A DNA stretch of 64,000 nt, taken from positions 1 to 64,000 of IMG/VR virus record IMGVR_UViG_3300010354_000001, one strand, 5' to 3'. The notes under the pieces are model-generated. The model ran no database searches. It was not told where the DNA came from and was given only the letters and a program-made list of their open reading frames with translations. Shown one piece after another: positions 34,440 through 43,186 of the stretch. The translations under genes were made by a program, and so were the position numbers. The DNA is from a virus. Numbering within the stretch: position 1 is the first letter of the stretch; each line of letters begins with the position of its first letter.

Positions 34440-35569
34440 TAATCAAAACACTATATAAATTAGACACTAAAGGTAAAACAAGAGTATTGCACATGCACTT
34501 GGAAGGGGATAGTTATTATACTTCTCACGGCATTTTAAACGGCAAAATCATTACCGACAAACCCACAAAAGCCGTTCCTAAAAACGTAGGTAGGGCTAAT
34601 GCTACTACGGCAGAAGAGCAGGCTAAATTGGAAGCTGAGGCTAAGATCACTAAGAAAATTGAAGAGGGGTACTTCGAGAATTTAGAAGACATAAGCGAAG
34701 GAGTAAGTTTCTTTGAACCTATGTTAGCTCATAAGTTTAATGAAAAGTTTAAGCCTACTAGTGCTGAGATTTATTCACAGCCTAAGCTAGATGGCATTAG
34801 AGCTATTGCAAGAAGAGAGAAAGGCGAGATAGTCTTAAGAACCAGAAACGGTAAAGTTATAGTCCCTTGTGAAGCTATAGAGCGTGCATTATCTTCTTTT
34901 CTGCCTGAAGATGTTATCTTAGACGGGGAGCTGTATAATCACGAGTTTAAGGATGACTTTAATAAGATAGTATCGCTAGTGAAAAAATCTAAACCAGATG
35001 CTAGCGAAATACAAGAAGCGAATAAACTGATACAGTATCATGTATATGATGTAGTATCTACGTTAGCTCCTAATGCACCCTTCTTTAAAAGAGTGGCAGA
35101 TTTAGCAGTTCTAGAATCTGACATTAGAGACAGGGGAGCTCATTTAGAGATTAAAGTAGTTCCTACACTAATACTCAAAGGCGATGACTTAAAAGCTATA
35201 GATGCTGTATACGAATACTATCTAAAAGAGGGTTATGAAGGTCAAATGATTAGACTTAACACTAAGTATGAGAATAAGAGAAGTAACGGATTACTTAAAC
35301 GTAAAGAGTTCTTGTCTGAGGAATTTGAGATAGTAGCTATAAACGAAGGTATAGGTAATAGAGCTGGTACAGCAGGCAATGCTACCCTTAAACTTTCAGA
35401 TGGTAGAACATTTAGCTCTAATATAAAAGGGGATAGAGAGTTTGTGGCTGAGCTATTAAATAATGCAAAGTCAGTGATTGGTAAAAAAGCTACAGTAGTA
35501 TTTTTCAACTACACCCCAGACGGAATACCTAGATTTCCATTTGTACATTCTATAAGGGATTACGAATAA
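34436..35569 (+). CDS. ATP-dependent DNA ligase
   Basis: A 377-residue ligase. Motif I is KLDGIR with Lys117 as the adenylated residue; motif III ILDGELYNH, motif IV EGQMIRL and motif V LLKRKEF follow. The C-terminal OB domain ends with PRFPFVHSIRD. The first 100 residues are an extra domain (TKGKTRVLHMHLEGDSYYTSHGIL) also seen in some phage ligases. I chose ATG 34436 (preceded by AAAGGTGAG, overlapping the upstream stop) over an upstream in-frame ATG at 34412. Confidence 0.92.
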   Translation: MIIKTLYKLDTKGKTRVLHMHLEGDSYYTSHGILNGKIITDKPTKAVPKNVGRANATTAEEQAKLEAEAKITKKIEEGYFENLEDISEGVSFFEPMLAHKFNEKFKPTSAEIYSQPKLDGIRAIARREKGEIVLRTRNGKVIVPCEAIERALSSFLPEDVILDGELYNHEFKDDFNKIVSLVKKSKPDASEIQEANKLIQYHVYDVVSTLAPNAPFFKRVADLAVLESDIRDRGAHLEIKVVPTLILKGDDLKAIDAVYEYYLKEGYEGQMIRLNTKYENKRSNGLLKRKEFLSEEFEIVAINEGIGNRAGTAGNATLKLSDGRTFSSNIKGDREFVAELLNNAKSVIGKKATVVFFNYTPDGIPRFPFVHSIRDYE

Positions 35570-36417
35570 TGCCAAAAAAGATTAACAGCCCTATAAGATA
35601 TCCAGGTGGTAAATCTAAATACTTTAATCTATTCGAGAAGTATGTAGCTAAAGGGGATTTTGATACTTTCATAGAGCCTTTCGCAGGCGGAGCGAGCATA
35701 GGTATTAATACTATGATCCTGCATCCTAAAAAGCAATATATTCTTAACGATAAACATGAAGGAGTTTATGCTTTCTGGAAAGAGGTTTGCGACTATGCTT
35801 ATGTTGGAGATTTCTTGCCGTTGAGCATACCTTTAGTAGCTAAAGTAAAAGAAATCCAAGCTAGATTTCAAGATAACGGTAAAGCTCTTTATGAGCTCTG
35901 TAGGATTTTTGAATCGAAAGATATACTAACGCAAGCGGCTAAATTCTTTATACTTAATAGAATTACTTTCTCTGGCACAGCAGATAGTGGAGGTTACTCT
36001 GAATCTGCATTTAAAAGCAGGTTTACAGAATCCTCTATAGAGAGATTGTCAGATTGCGTAAGACTGTTTAGTCACAGAAAAGTATCAGTATTTAACAAGA
36101 ACGCTGTAGATCTTTTGGCTAATTATAATAACGAGGATACATTAGTTTACCTAGATCCTCCATACTATACAGCTAAAAAACTTTATGGATTCAGAGGTAA
36201 ATTACATGATGAGTTTAACCATCAAGAACTTAAACTTTTCTTAAGAAACAGAGCTAAGTTTAAATGGTTTATGTCTTATGATAACTGCGAGTGGGTAAGT
36301 GAAGCTTACAAAGGTTTTAACAAAGAGTTAATAAATTTAAGATATGGTATGGATAACGCAGGGGGTAATTCCTGTAAGATAGGAAATGAAGTTATTATAT
36401 CTAACTTTGTGGTATAA
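35569..36417 (+). CDS. dam: DNA adenine methylase, D12 class
   Basis: A 282-residue Dam/DpnM-type enzyme. It has SPIRYPGGKSKYFNLF at the N-terminus (SAM-binding), EPFAGGASIGINTM, ILNRITFSGTADSGGYS and the catalytic YLDPPYY motif. It starts in the TAATG overlap with the ligase gene. In E. coli phages such enzymes methylate GATC; the target here is unknown. Confidence 0.92.
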   Translation: MPKKINSPIRYPGGKSKYFNLFEKYVAKGDFDTFIEPFAGGASIGINTMILHPKKQYILNDKHEGVYAFWKEVCDYAYVGDFLPLSIPLVAKVKEIQARFQDNGKALYELCRIFESKDILTQAAKFFILNRITFSGTADSGGYSESAFKSRFTESSIERLSDCVRLFSHRKVSVFNKNAVDLLANYNNEDTLVYLDPPYYTAKKLYGFRGKLHDEFNHQELKLFLRNRAKFKWFMSYDNCEWVSEAYKGFNKELINLRYGMDNAGGNSCKIGNEVIISNFVV

Positions 36418-36418
36418 T
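36413..36418 (+). promoter_or_regulatory. -10 box before the metalloprotease gene
   Basis: TATAAT in the context GTGGTATAATG, 24 bases before the ATG; AAAGGAAAAC is the ribosome site. No good -35 box, as at the sigma factor gene. Confidence 0.45.
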
Positions 36419-36441
36419 GAAAGCGTAAAGGAAAACAAACA

Positions 36442-37563
36442 ATGAAAAGATTAATATTAATTATAAGCTTAATGCTTCTAAGTAGCAAGGCAATGGCTTG
36501 CTCTTACCATACTAAAATTAACTTTAAAACTTCTAGGGCCACATGGAACGGTGATGGTGCTTTTACTTGTGGAAATAACACCTGCTACCAAGAGAATTTA
36601 AAATATACTTATTGGAAACCTGTTAATGAAAATAAATTAAGGCTACCTAAGTTTAGATTTTCTGAGGATATACCAAAGCCGATTAGAGATTTAGTGTTAT
36701 TAAAAATAGAAAAAGATTTATTAGGTTTACCCGCAGGTGTTCTGGAAAATGAGATAGTGGAAAATGAGGCTGCCTTTGCAACTGGAGTAGATGATTGGTT
36801 TAATTTCGCTGTCATCTACCCTAATGATACCCCTTATTTTAGAGCTTTATTGGCTTACGCTAATTTACAAAAAGATAATTTTAGATTGGATGAAAACAAA
36901 AATATGTATGAAGTTTTAGGTGGCAATCTTAGGCTAGTCAGTTTCTTTTTAGATAGAGAAGATTTAACCGTAGATGCTAAAGCTAACGTATTAGTGCATG
37001 AGTTCTTGCACTATTTTTTAAATCATTCTCAAGGCGATACGGTCAAATATGATTACTTATTTAAAGGATCTAAAAAAAGACAGTGGGTAATGGGCAAGAT
37101 AGGAGAATCAGTGCCAATCATGTACCCTACCCCAGCATTAGGTAAAGCTAAGATCATGCAAGAAGATGTAGCTCAGTTCAGAGAAGTCATAGGATTGCCC
37201 CAAGATAAGGATACTACTACTGTATCTGGAGTAGTAACTTGGAACAGTGTTTTAGTTAAGGCTGCTAGATTAACTTTTATTAACTTAGAGAATCCAGACT
37301 GGACTCAGAATGTTGAAATAGATGGTCTAAGAGCTGGTGATGGAAGCTTTACTGTTTACGGACTAAAGAAAGGAACTTATGAGATTAGACTCGAAGCTGT
37401 AAATCCAATGTTTGCAGATTTAACTGCTTGGAACAAGTTTAAAGACAAGCCAGTGAATATGCCGACTGCGGTTTTCCTTAAAAACAAAAAAGGTAGGAAG
37501 ATTAAATTTGTTTCGGACATAGATAAGAATATTAATTTAGATTTTAGGAGTGTTGAAATATGA
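36442..37563 (+). CDS. Secreted zinc metalloprotease-like protein
   Basis: A 373-residue protein with a signal peptide (MKRLILIISLMLLSSKAMA, then Cys20). The start of the mature part has paired cysteines (TCGNNTC). His186-Glu-Phe-Leu-His190 in NVLVHEFLHYFLNHSQGD is a HExxH zinc site in a helix, with His194 or a later acidic residue as third ligand. Residues about 255-345 are a carboxypeptidase-regulatory/Ig-like domain (VSGVVTWNSVLVKAARLTFINLE...YGLKKGTYEIRLEAV). It would act in the periplasm or outside. Its own -10 box and the next gene's 4-base overlap make it operon-leading. Confidence 0.75.
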   Translation: MKRLILIISLMLLSSKAMACSYHTKINFKTSRATWNGDGAFTCGNNTCYQENLKYTYWKPVNENKLRLPKFRFSEDIPKPIRDLVLLKIEKDLLGLPAGVLENEIVENEAAFATGVDDWFNFAVIYPNDTPYFRALLAYANLQKDNFRLDENKNMYEVLGGNLRLVSFFLDREDLTVDAKANVLVHEFLHYFLNHSQGDTVKYDYLFKGSKKRQWVMGKIGESVPIMYPTPALGKAKIMQEDVAQFREVIGLPQDKDTTTVSGVVTWNSVLVKAARLTFINLENPDWTQNVEIDGLRAGDGSFTVYGLKKGTYEIRLEAVNPMFADLTAWNKFKDKPVNMPTAVFLKNKKGRKIKFVSDIDKNINLDFRSVEI

Positions 37564-37925
37564 AAATAGTATACCCAGATTATATGCCTGATTGGAGCGG
37601 TTCACGAGGCCGTCTATACCCCTCTAAAGGAGAGGTATTGGAGACAAATCCCCAAGTTAAGGGGATGTCCGAAAAGCAAAGAAAACTGTTGCAGAGGCAC
37701 CACATTGACCTAGATCGAATGAATCCAGATCCTAAAAACATTCACCTTCTCGATGCCGAAACTCACGAGGGAGTACACAAACAAGAAAGAGCCTTATCCT
37801 CTGCCTTAATTAAGGCAGGAATCATAGGATACGATAGAGAGAATCCACACTACTTTATAGCAGACAGTAATGTTAGAAGGGTTTTGCAGAAAATGTTTGG
37901 GGGAGGGGGTACATCGAATGACTAA
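37560..37925 (+). CDS. HNH-like endonuclease
   Basis: A 121-residue protein. RHHIDLDRMNPDPKNIHLLDAETHEGVHKQ matches the HNH layout: His-His, then Asn-x-His...His spaced as in zinc-free HNH nucleases. No second zinc-binding cysteine pair is present. Might be a homing-type or packaging-related nuclease. It overlaps the next gene by 8 bases. Confidence 0.7.
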   Translation: MKIVYPDYMPDWSGSRGRLYPSKGEVLETNPQVKGMSEKQRKLLQRHHIDLDRMNPDPKNIHLLDAETHEGVHKQERALSSALIKAGIIGYDRENPHYFIADSNVRRVLQKMFGGGGTSND

Positions 37926-38373
37926 AAGAATTAAAGAGCTATTTGCCGCTGTTATGCATAGGGCCTACACTGAAGAGTGTGCAGACACCGAGTCATTAGT
38001 GGCTATGGAGGAATTGCAAGGACTTGTAGATAAACTAATAGACGAGAATAAGATACTTAATCTTATGACCAAGACTAGTGATGCAGCTACAGGAATTATA
38101 AACGACCAAAAACTGCATGGGTTACTGCTTAAGTTTTATGATATGTTTACAGAACACTTTCCACCAGAAGATGATTTTAAAATAGATGTAGACTTTGATC
38201 CTGAAGATGAAATAAACGAAGATAGAATAGTCATAACAGTGATGACCAGATCAGACGATCTGGAAGGTTACTTAGATAAATATTTTTTAGTTTATCAGGA
38301 GTTAGATCAGGCTAGAAAATTATTAGCTCCTGAGTGTAAGCATGTAGGATTTGGTATACAGTATGTGGAGTAG
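37918..38373 (+). CDS. Hypothetical acidic protein, 151 aa
   Basis: Starts MTKRIKELFAAVMHRAY after a GGAGGGGG ribosome site; a longer frame from 37870 lacks a site. Helical N-terminal half, acidic beta C-terminal half (FKIDVDFDPEDEINEDRIVITVMTR). No family recognised. Confidence 0.6.
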   Translation: MTKRIKELFAAVMHRAYTEECADTESLVAMEELQGLVDKLIDENKILNLMTKTSDAATGIINDQKLHGLLLKFYDMFTEHFPPEDDFKIDVDFDPEDEINEDRIVITVMTRSDDLEGYLDKYFLVYQELDQARKLLAPECKHVGFGIQYVE

Positions 38374-38376
38374 GTT

Positions 38377-39357
38377 ATGAGAGTTTTAAGTTTATTTGAT
38401 GGTTGCGGGATGTGTTATCAAGCTTTGAAAGAAGCTGGCATACAAGTGAGTAAGTATTATGCTTCTGAGATAGATAAATTTGCTATGCAGATAGCTAATA
38501 AAAATCATCCAAACATAATCCAGTTGGGGGATATTACCTTATTAGATGAGGCTAAACTTTTAGAGCTTGGCGAAATAGATTTAATTTGTGCAGGCTTCCC
38601 CTGCACTAGTTTATCCATAGCAGCGAGGCAGAAAGAATCAGGACTAGAGAAAGGGCAATCCACCTTATTTTATGAAGCTTTGAGGGTCTTAAGTACTGTA
38701 AAACCTAAGTATTTTTTAATAGAGAATGTGGCTTCGATGAAACATTCTGATAGAGATAAGATAACAGAAGCTTTAGGCGTAGAACCTATTATGATAAATT
38801 CTGCACTTGTTACAGCTCAGTCTCGTAAGAGATATTATTGGACTAATATTCCTAACGTAACTCAGCCAGAAGATAGAGGTATTTTACTAAAAGATGTGTT
38901 AGATAGTGGGTTTACTGAGAGGCACAAGTCGTTATGCGTCACGGCTAGTTACCATAAAGTATGTCCTAATGATTATTTTTTATTCGGCAATAGGCAGATG
39001 ATATTTACTAAACCTGTTTTCTTAGGGGGCGTTCCAAGTAAAAACCACACCAAAGGTTATGGGCAAGGGAATAGAGTTTACTCCGTAGAAGGTAAATCGG
39101 TAACATTATCCGCTAACGGAGGAGGTAAAGGAGCTAAGACTGGACTTTATGAAATGAAGGAGTTAGTAACTAATGAACTAAAACCGATAGTTAGGAGATT
39201 GTCTACTCTAGAATGTGAAAGACTACAAGGCTTACCAGAAGGGTATACAGAGGGGGTTAGTGAAACTCAGAGATACAGGATGATCGGTAATGGTTTTACT
39301 GTTCCAGTTATTTCTCATGTATTGAGAGGCGTGGGTCACGTGAGTGAGGTGGTTTAG
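38377..39357 (+). CDS. dcm: DNA cytosine-5 methyltransferase
   Basis: A 326-residue C5-MTase. Motif I LSLFDGCGMCYQAL, motif IV AGFPCTSLS with catalytic Cys76, motif VI IENVASM, motif VIII QSRKRYYWTN, and the C-terminal motifs IX/X (RRLSTLECERLQGLPEGYT, RYRMIGNGFTVPVISHVL) are all present, so it should be active. The target-recognition region between VIII and IX (about 175-260) is short. Confidence 0.93.
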   Translation: MRVLSLFDGCGMCYQALKEAGIQVSKYYASEIDKFAMQIANKNHPNIIQLGDITLLDEAKLLELGEIDLICAGFPCTSLSIAARQKESGLEKGQSTLFYEALRVLSTVKPKYFLIENVASMKHSDRDKITEALGVEPIMINSALVTAQSRKRYYWTNIPNVTQPEDRGILLKDVLDSGFTERHKSLCVTASYHKVCPNDYFLFGNRQMIFTKPVFLGGVPSKNHTKGYGQGNRVYSVEGKSVTLSANGGGKGAKTGLYEMKELVTNELKPIVRRLSTLECERLQGLPEGYTEGVSETQRYRMIGNGFTVPVISHVLRGVGHVSEVV

Positions 39358-39914
39358 TGGAAAATGTAGTGGAAGAGATTGCCTATCGTTTGTTAGAGTC
39401 TTATAAAATCAAGAAGCCAATAGTAAACCCTTTTGATTTAGCTAACAAAAATGGACTCAAAATAATTTATTTTAGCCCGAGTAAGGAAGAGTTCAAGGAC
39501 GTATCTGGTGCGTTAGATAAGGCGAAGAAAACTATATTTATCAACAAGGAAGAACCAGCGGAAAGGCAATTGTTTACAGCCGCTCACGAATTAGGACATT
39601 ATCTGTTAGGGTACAAGACGGAAGATGTCTTGTATAGGTTAGATAGCTTTTCTAATAATGATGATAAACAAGAGAGGGAGGCTAATTTTTTTGCTGCATG
39701 TTTATTAATACCTGAATACATGTTAGATGATGTTTGCAGGGAATACCAGTTTAGGCTACGTGGAGATGAGGTAAAATTATCAAAAATATTTGGGGTCAGT
39801 CTAAGTTTTATGACGTACAGGCTTAAGCATTTACTTAGGTCTAAGATAAGAAACACTTACCTAGAAGAAGAAATTCAAGAAGGCAATCCTTTTGATGACG
39901 AATTTAAGTGTTAG
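39357..39914 (+). CDS. ImmA/IrrE-like metallopeptidase
   Basis: A 185-residue protein with a GTG start overlapping the Dcm stop (TAGTG). The zinc site is AAHELGHYLLG with His77-Glu-Leu-Gly-His81, and REANFFAACLLIPEYML holds the downstream Glu ligand. ImmA/IrrE proteins cleave repressors or act with antitoxins. No Xre-type repressor lies beside it, so its target is unknown. Host repressor cleavage or anti-defence is possible. Confidence 0.85.
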   Translation: MENVVEEIAYRLLESYKIKKPIVNPFDLANKNGLKIIYFSPSKEEFKDVSGALDKAKKTIFINKEEPAERQLFTAAHELGHYLLGYKTEDVLYRLDSFSNNDDKQEREANFFAACLLIPEYMLDDVCREYQFRLRGDEVKLSKIFGVSLSFMTYRLKHLLRSKIRNTYLEEEIQEGNPFDDEFKC

Positions 39915-40308
39915 TAAGGATAAAGAGATAATCAGTCTCTTAGAGACAGAAATTGATGCACCAAACTTAGCACAAGAGGAAGATTCCTCGCAATTAAGGG
40001 AATTAGAAGCAGCAGCAGAAGCAGCAAGGGCACAGAGACAATTAGAAATAAAAGAAAAAGCTGATATTCTCGGAATGCGGCAAACTTGGAGTAACTATAT
40101 TTTGTTAGCTATATGCTTATTGACTTGTGCAAATTTATTGTTCTGTTTAAGTGCTATTTTTTACCATAATCACAACTTGTACCATGTGCAATATAGCGAT
40201 AGCGTATTAATAACTCTACTTACTAGTGGTGCGTGTGAAATGTTTGGGCTAGCTTTTATAGTTGCTCGTTTCTTGTTCTCGTCCACTGGCGATAAAACTA
40301 CAACATGA
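39895..40308 (+). CDS. Two-pass membrane protein
   Basis: A 137-residue protein. The first 70 residues are an acidic coiled coil (LRELEAAAEAARAQRQLEIKEK). Two hydrophobic segments follow (about 80-102 and 110-130). It overlaps the ImmA/IrrE-like gene by 20 bases. No family recognised. Confidence 0.6.
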   Translation: MTNLSVSKDKEIISLLETEIDAPNLAQEEDSSQLRELEAAAEAARAQRQLEIKEKADILGMRQTWSNYILLAICLLTCANLLFCLSAIFYHNHNLYHVQYSDSVLITLLTSGACEMFGLAFIVARFLFSSTGDKTTT

Positions 40309-40319
40309 GTTCACGCTTA

Positions 40320-40334
40320 AAGGGATGATTCCGA
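40320..40334. repeat. AAGGGATGATTCCGA, related to the TnpB-flanking repeat
   Basis: Differs at one position from AAGGGATTATTCCGA within the right arm at 8655-8678. It lies in the 126-base gap before the foreign-looking methylase gene. Confidence 0.6.
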
Positions 40335-40434
40335 ATGAGTTTGCTTTTAGATGGAATAATAGGGGGATTGAAGATATGTTTGGGTTAATTGTTAGAAGAG
40401 GAGTTTTAGTTTAGTAGGCTAAACTAGAGTTAAT

Positions 40435-41559
40435 ATGGCAAACAAATTATTGCATAAAGCAAAGAAATCAAAAAGTGATGAATTTTACACGCAATATATT
40501 GACATTCAAAAAGAAGTTGAAGCCTATCTAGAGTATAACCCTGACACATTCAGAGATAAAGTAGTTTACTGTAACTGTGACGACCCGTTTGAAAGTAATT
40601 TTTTTCGTTATTTCATATTGAACTTTGAACGAATTGGGTTAAAACGGCTCATTACAACAAGTTATAGACCCTCACCTGTTGCTAATACTCAATTAAGATT
40701 GTTTGGTGACGATGACACTGTCAAACAAAAAAAAGGTCGCCCTAAAATAACAGCCAATAAATTTATTATAAACTCAATTGGCGACATAGATGATGACGGT
40801 GAGTTCAGCCTAAAAGATGTTGCGTTACAACTAAAACAAAACAAGAAGAACGAATGGACACTTTTGGATAGTGACGGTGATTTTCGCAGTGCAGAATCTA
40901 TTGAGTTATTGAAACAATCCGACTTTGTAGTAACCAATCCACCATTTAGTCTTTTCCGAGAATTTGTAAAGCAGCTTGTTGATTACGACAAGAAATTCTT
41001 AATCATTGGAAATATTAACGCTATTACTTATAAGGAAGTTTTTCCCTTAATTAGAGAGAATAAAATATGGTTAGGTACGGGTATGGGGCGATGGATTTCT
41101 GGGTTTATTGTTCCAGAATCGTATGAATTATATGGTACTGAGGCACGAATTGATGAAGATGGTAATAGAATAGTGGCGACAAATAATTGCCTTTGGCTTA
41201 CAAATTTAGACCACGGTAAAAGACACCAACCGCTACCCTTAATGACAATGGCTGACAATATTAAATTCAGCTCACACAAGGATGTGAAGGGGAAGAAATA
41301 TGAAAGATATGACAATTACAATGCAATTGAAATTCCATACACTGACGCTATTCCAAGTGATTATGATGGCATAATGGGTGTGCCAATTACATTTTTGGAT
41401 AAATACTCGCCTGATCAATTTGAAATAATTGGTATGGCAGAAGATAATGGCCGCGGTTATTCTGGAGGTGTAATGATTGACCCCAAAGGTAATTCACATG
41501 CTACTTTACCAAATGGGAAGCACATGTATAAAAGAATATTTATTAGGCATAAAAAATAA
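40435..41559 (+). CDS. EcoRI-family adenine-specific methyltransferase
   Basis: A 374-residue protein starting MANKLLHKAKKSKSDEFYTQYIDIQKEVEAYLEY, the hallmark of EcoRI-type modification methylases. CDDPFESNFF and the catalytic FVVTNPPFSLF are present, so it should methylate adenine. No partner endonuclease is nearby. Codon use differs from the neighbours: Arg codons CGT, CGA, CGC and CGG appear where other genes use AGA almost only. This and the 120-base gap before it suggest recent acquisition as a moron. Confidence 0.9.
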   Translation: MANKLLHKAKKSKSDEFYTQYIDIQKEVEAYLEYNPDTFRDKVVYCNCDDPFESNFFRYFILNFERIGLKRLITTSYRPSPVANTQLRLFGDDDTVKQKKGRPKITANKFIINSIGDIDDDGEFSLKDVALQLKQNKKNEWTLLDSDGDFRSAESIELLKQSDFVVTNPPFSLFREFVKQLVDYDKKFLIIGNINAITYKEVFPLIRENKIWLGTGMGRWISGFIVPESYELYGTEARIDEDGNRIVATNNCLWLTNLDHGKRHQPLPLMTMADNIKFSSHKDVKGKKYERYDNYNAIEIPYTDAIPSDYDGIMGVPITFLDKYSPDQFEIIGMAEDNGRGYSGGVMIDPKGNSHATLPNGKHMYKRIFIRHKK

Positions 41560-41576
41560 AAATTAATAATCCCTTA

Positions 41577-41605
41577 TTGACATCTTAACTTTTATTGTTT
41601 ATAAT
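41577..41605 (+). promoter_or_regulatory. Consensus sigma70 promoter
   Basis: TTGACA at 41577-41582, a 17-base spacer and TATAAT at 41600-41605, a perfect host sigma70 promoter. It lies after the foreign methylase and drives the plus-strand genes from 41634. Confidence 0.9.
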
Positions 41606-41633
41606 GAAAGCAGGAAAACAAAAAGGAGAAATT

Positions 41634-41993
41634 ATGAATAACGACAAGCTTAAAGAATTATTAACAGGATTTACTAGAGTTAAAGAACTTGCTACCGAAG
41701 TTAAGGAAGCCTACAAAACAATCAAAGAGATTAGAAGTTTAGCTAACACTATGCCTGAATGTGATGCAAGAACTAACATAGTCAATCAAGTAGAGTTACT
41801 TGAAGTAGAGGCTGCATTAAACGAGTTAGCTATACACAATAAGACAGATAAACTACTAGCTTTGCAGGAGGAGATACTTAAAGAGCATAAATTATTTCTT
41901 AGATACGAGGGCGAAGCTGAAGAGTTTAAAGAGAAAATGTTAGAAGTTAATCCAGAATATTATTACCACGAAAGTTTAGGGGGTACTAAATAA
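41634..41993 (+). CDS. Helical hypothetical protein, 119 aa
   Basis: Starts MNNDKLKELLTGFTRVKEL after AAGGAGAAATT; an upstream in-frame ATG falls inside the promoter region and is unlikely. Fully helical, charged, possibly coiled coil. First gene after the consensus promoter, so early expression is likely. Confidence 0.65.
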   Translation: MNNDKLKELLTGFTRVKELATEVKEAYKTIKEIRSLANTMPECDARTNIVNQVELLEVEAALNELAIHNKTDKLLALQEEILKEHKLFLRYEGEAEEFKEKMLEVNPEYYYHESLGGTK

Positions 41994-42196
41994 TGGAGAT
42001 CATTGGAGTTTGTGTAGCCATACCAGTTCTAGCTACTATGCTAGGAACCTTTATAGCTATGCTATTATGTTTAATACCGCTTGTTTTGTGGGTTGTGTAC
42101 ACCGCATTTCCTACTAGCTGGATAGGTATTAAGATTAAAGATTTAGGAAATTACGTAGATAGAAAAATGTTGGAGAATTATGACAGAAACCATTAA
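41993..42196 (+). CDS. Small membrane protein, 67 aa
   Basis: The first 40 residues are hydrophobic (IIGVCVAIPVLATMLGTFIAMLLCLIPLVLWVVYTAF), probably two passes, followed by a short charged tail. It overlaps the thyX gene by 17 bases. Unknown function. Confidence 0.6.
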   Translation: MEIIGVCVAIPVLATMLGTFIAMLLCLIPLVLWVVYTAFPTSWIGIKIKDLGNYVDRKMLENYDRNH

Positions 42197-42866
42197 GATA
42201 GTATTAGATCACGGAATAGGTGAGGTAGAATTAATAAGAGCCTCTGGTAGCGACCTAGACGTGATTAACGCAGCTAGGATCTCGTATTCTAAAGTAAAAA
42301 CAGAGCTAGATGAGGCTGATAAAAAATTAATTAAGTATTTAGTTAACCATAACCACGTTTCTACGCTAGAGCATAATTATATTACTTTTAGAGTAAGGTG
42401 TCCTAAGCCTTTAGCAGTTCAGTGGATGAGGCACAAATCATGGTCTTTTAATGAGACCTCTTATAGGTACTGCAAGATGGAGGAGGAGTTCTACACTCCG
42501 CAAAATATAAGAAAGCAGCACGAGTCCTCCAAGCAAGCCAGTACAGATTTTGAGTTTCCAGAAGAGGATGCTGCACATATTAAAAACATATATAATAATA
42601 GCTACAAAGTAGCTCACTCTGCATATAAGCAATTATTAGAGAAAGGTGTAGCCAGAGAACAGGCTAGAATGATTTTACCTTTTGGATTCTTTACAGAGTT
42701 CTGGGCCACTTGCAATCTACGCTCCTTCATGCACTGGTACTTAGCTAGGGTGGATACTCATGCTCAGTGGGAAATTCAGGAGCTAGCTAAAGCAGCTATG
42801 TCCTTGATTAAAGATAAATACCCAGTAACTATCCAAGCAATTCTTGACAAAGGAGGTAACAAATGA
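42180..42866 (+). CDS. thyX: Flavin-dependent thymidylate synthase
   Basis: A 228-residue ThyX. The signature RHxxxSxNExSxRY appears as RHKSWSFNETSYRY from Arg84. HNHVSTLEHNYITFRVRCPKPLAVQWM and FWATCNLRSFMHWYLARVDTHAQWEIQELA complete the active site. It makes dTMP from dUMP for phage DNA synthesis and is common in phages with low-GC DNA. Confidence 0.95.
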   Translation: MTETIKIVLDHGIGEVELIRASGSDLDVINAARISYSKVKTELDEADKKLIKYLVNHNHVSTLEHNYITFRVRCPKPLAVQWMRHKSWSFNETSYRYCKMEEEFYTPQNIRKQHESSKQASTDFEFPEEDAAHIKNIYNNSYKVAHSAYKQLLEKGVAREQARMILPFGFFTEFWATCNLRSFMHWYLARVDTHAQWEIQELAKAAMSLIKDKYPVTIQAILDKGGNK

Positions 42867-43186
42867 GCGGAGGAAGTTTAGATTATATTTATTGTAAGGT
42901 AGAAAGTGCGGCTCACGACATAGCTAGAGAATCTTTTACTAATAAAATACCAGAGCTAAAAGCTTTTAAAGATCATTTAGTTAAAGTAGCTGAAGTCTTG
43001 CATGACGTTGAGTGGTTTCTCTCTGGAGATTATGCAGAAGAAACTATGGTAAAGTCTATTAAGAAGTTACTTTCAGAGGAGCAAGTTTTAGACTCTGTCG
43101 TGAAAGAGGCTGAAGAGATATTAGTAAAACTTACTAATAGCTTAGAAAATTATAAAGGAGGTTCTAATGCAGCTAATACTAAATAA
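42863..43186 (+). CDS. MSGGSLDY-type hypothetical protein
   Basis: A 107-residue protein beginning MSGGSLDYIYCKVE, a start shared by a group of small phage proteins of unknown function. Helical, with HDVEWFLSGDYAEET in the middle. It overlaps both thyX (ATGA) and the next gene. Confidence 0.65.
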   Translation: MSGGSLDYIYCKVESAAHDIARESFTNKIPELKAFKDHLVKVAEVLHDVEWFLSGDYAEETMVKSIKKLLSEEQVLDSVVKEAEEILVKLTNSLENYKGGSNAANTK

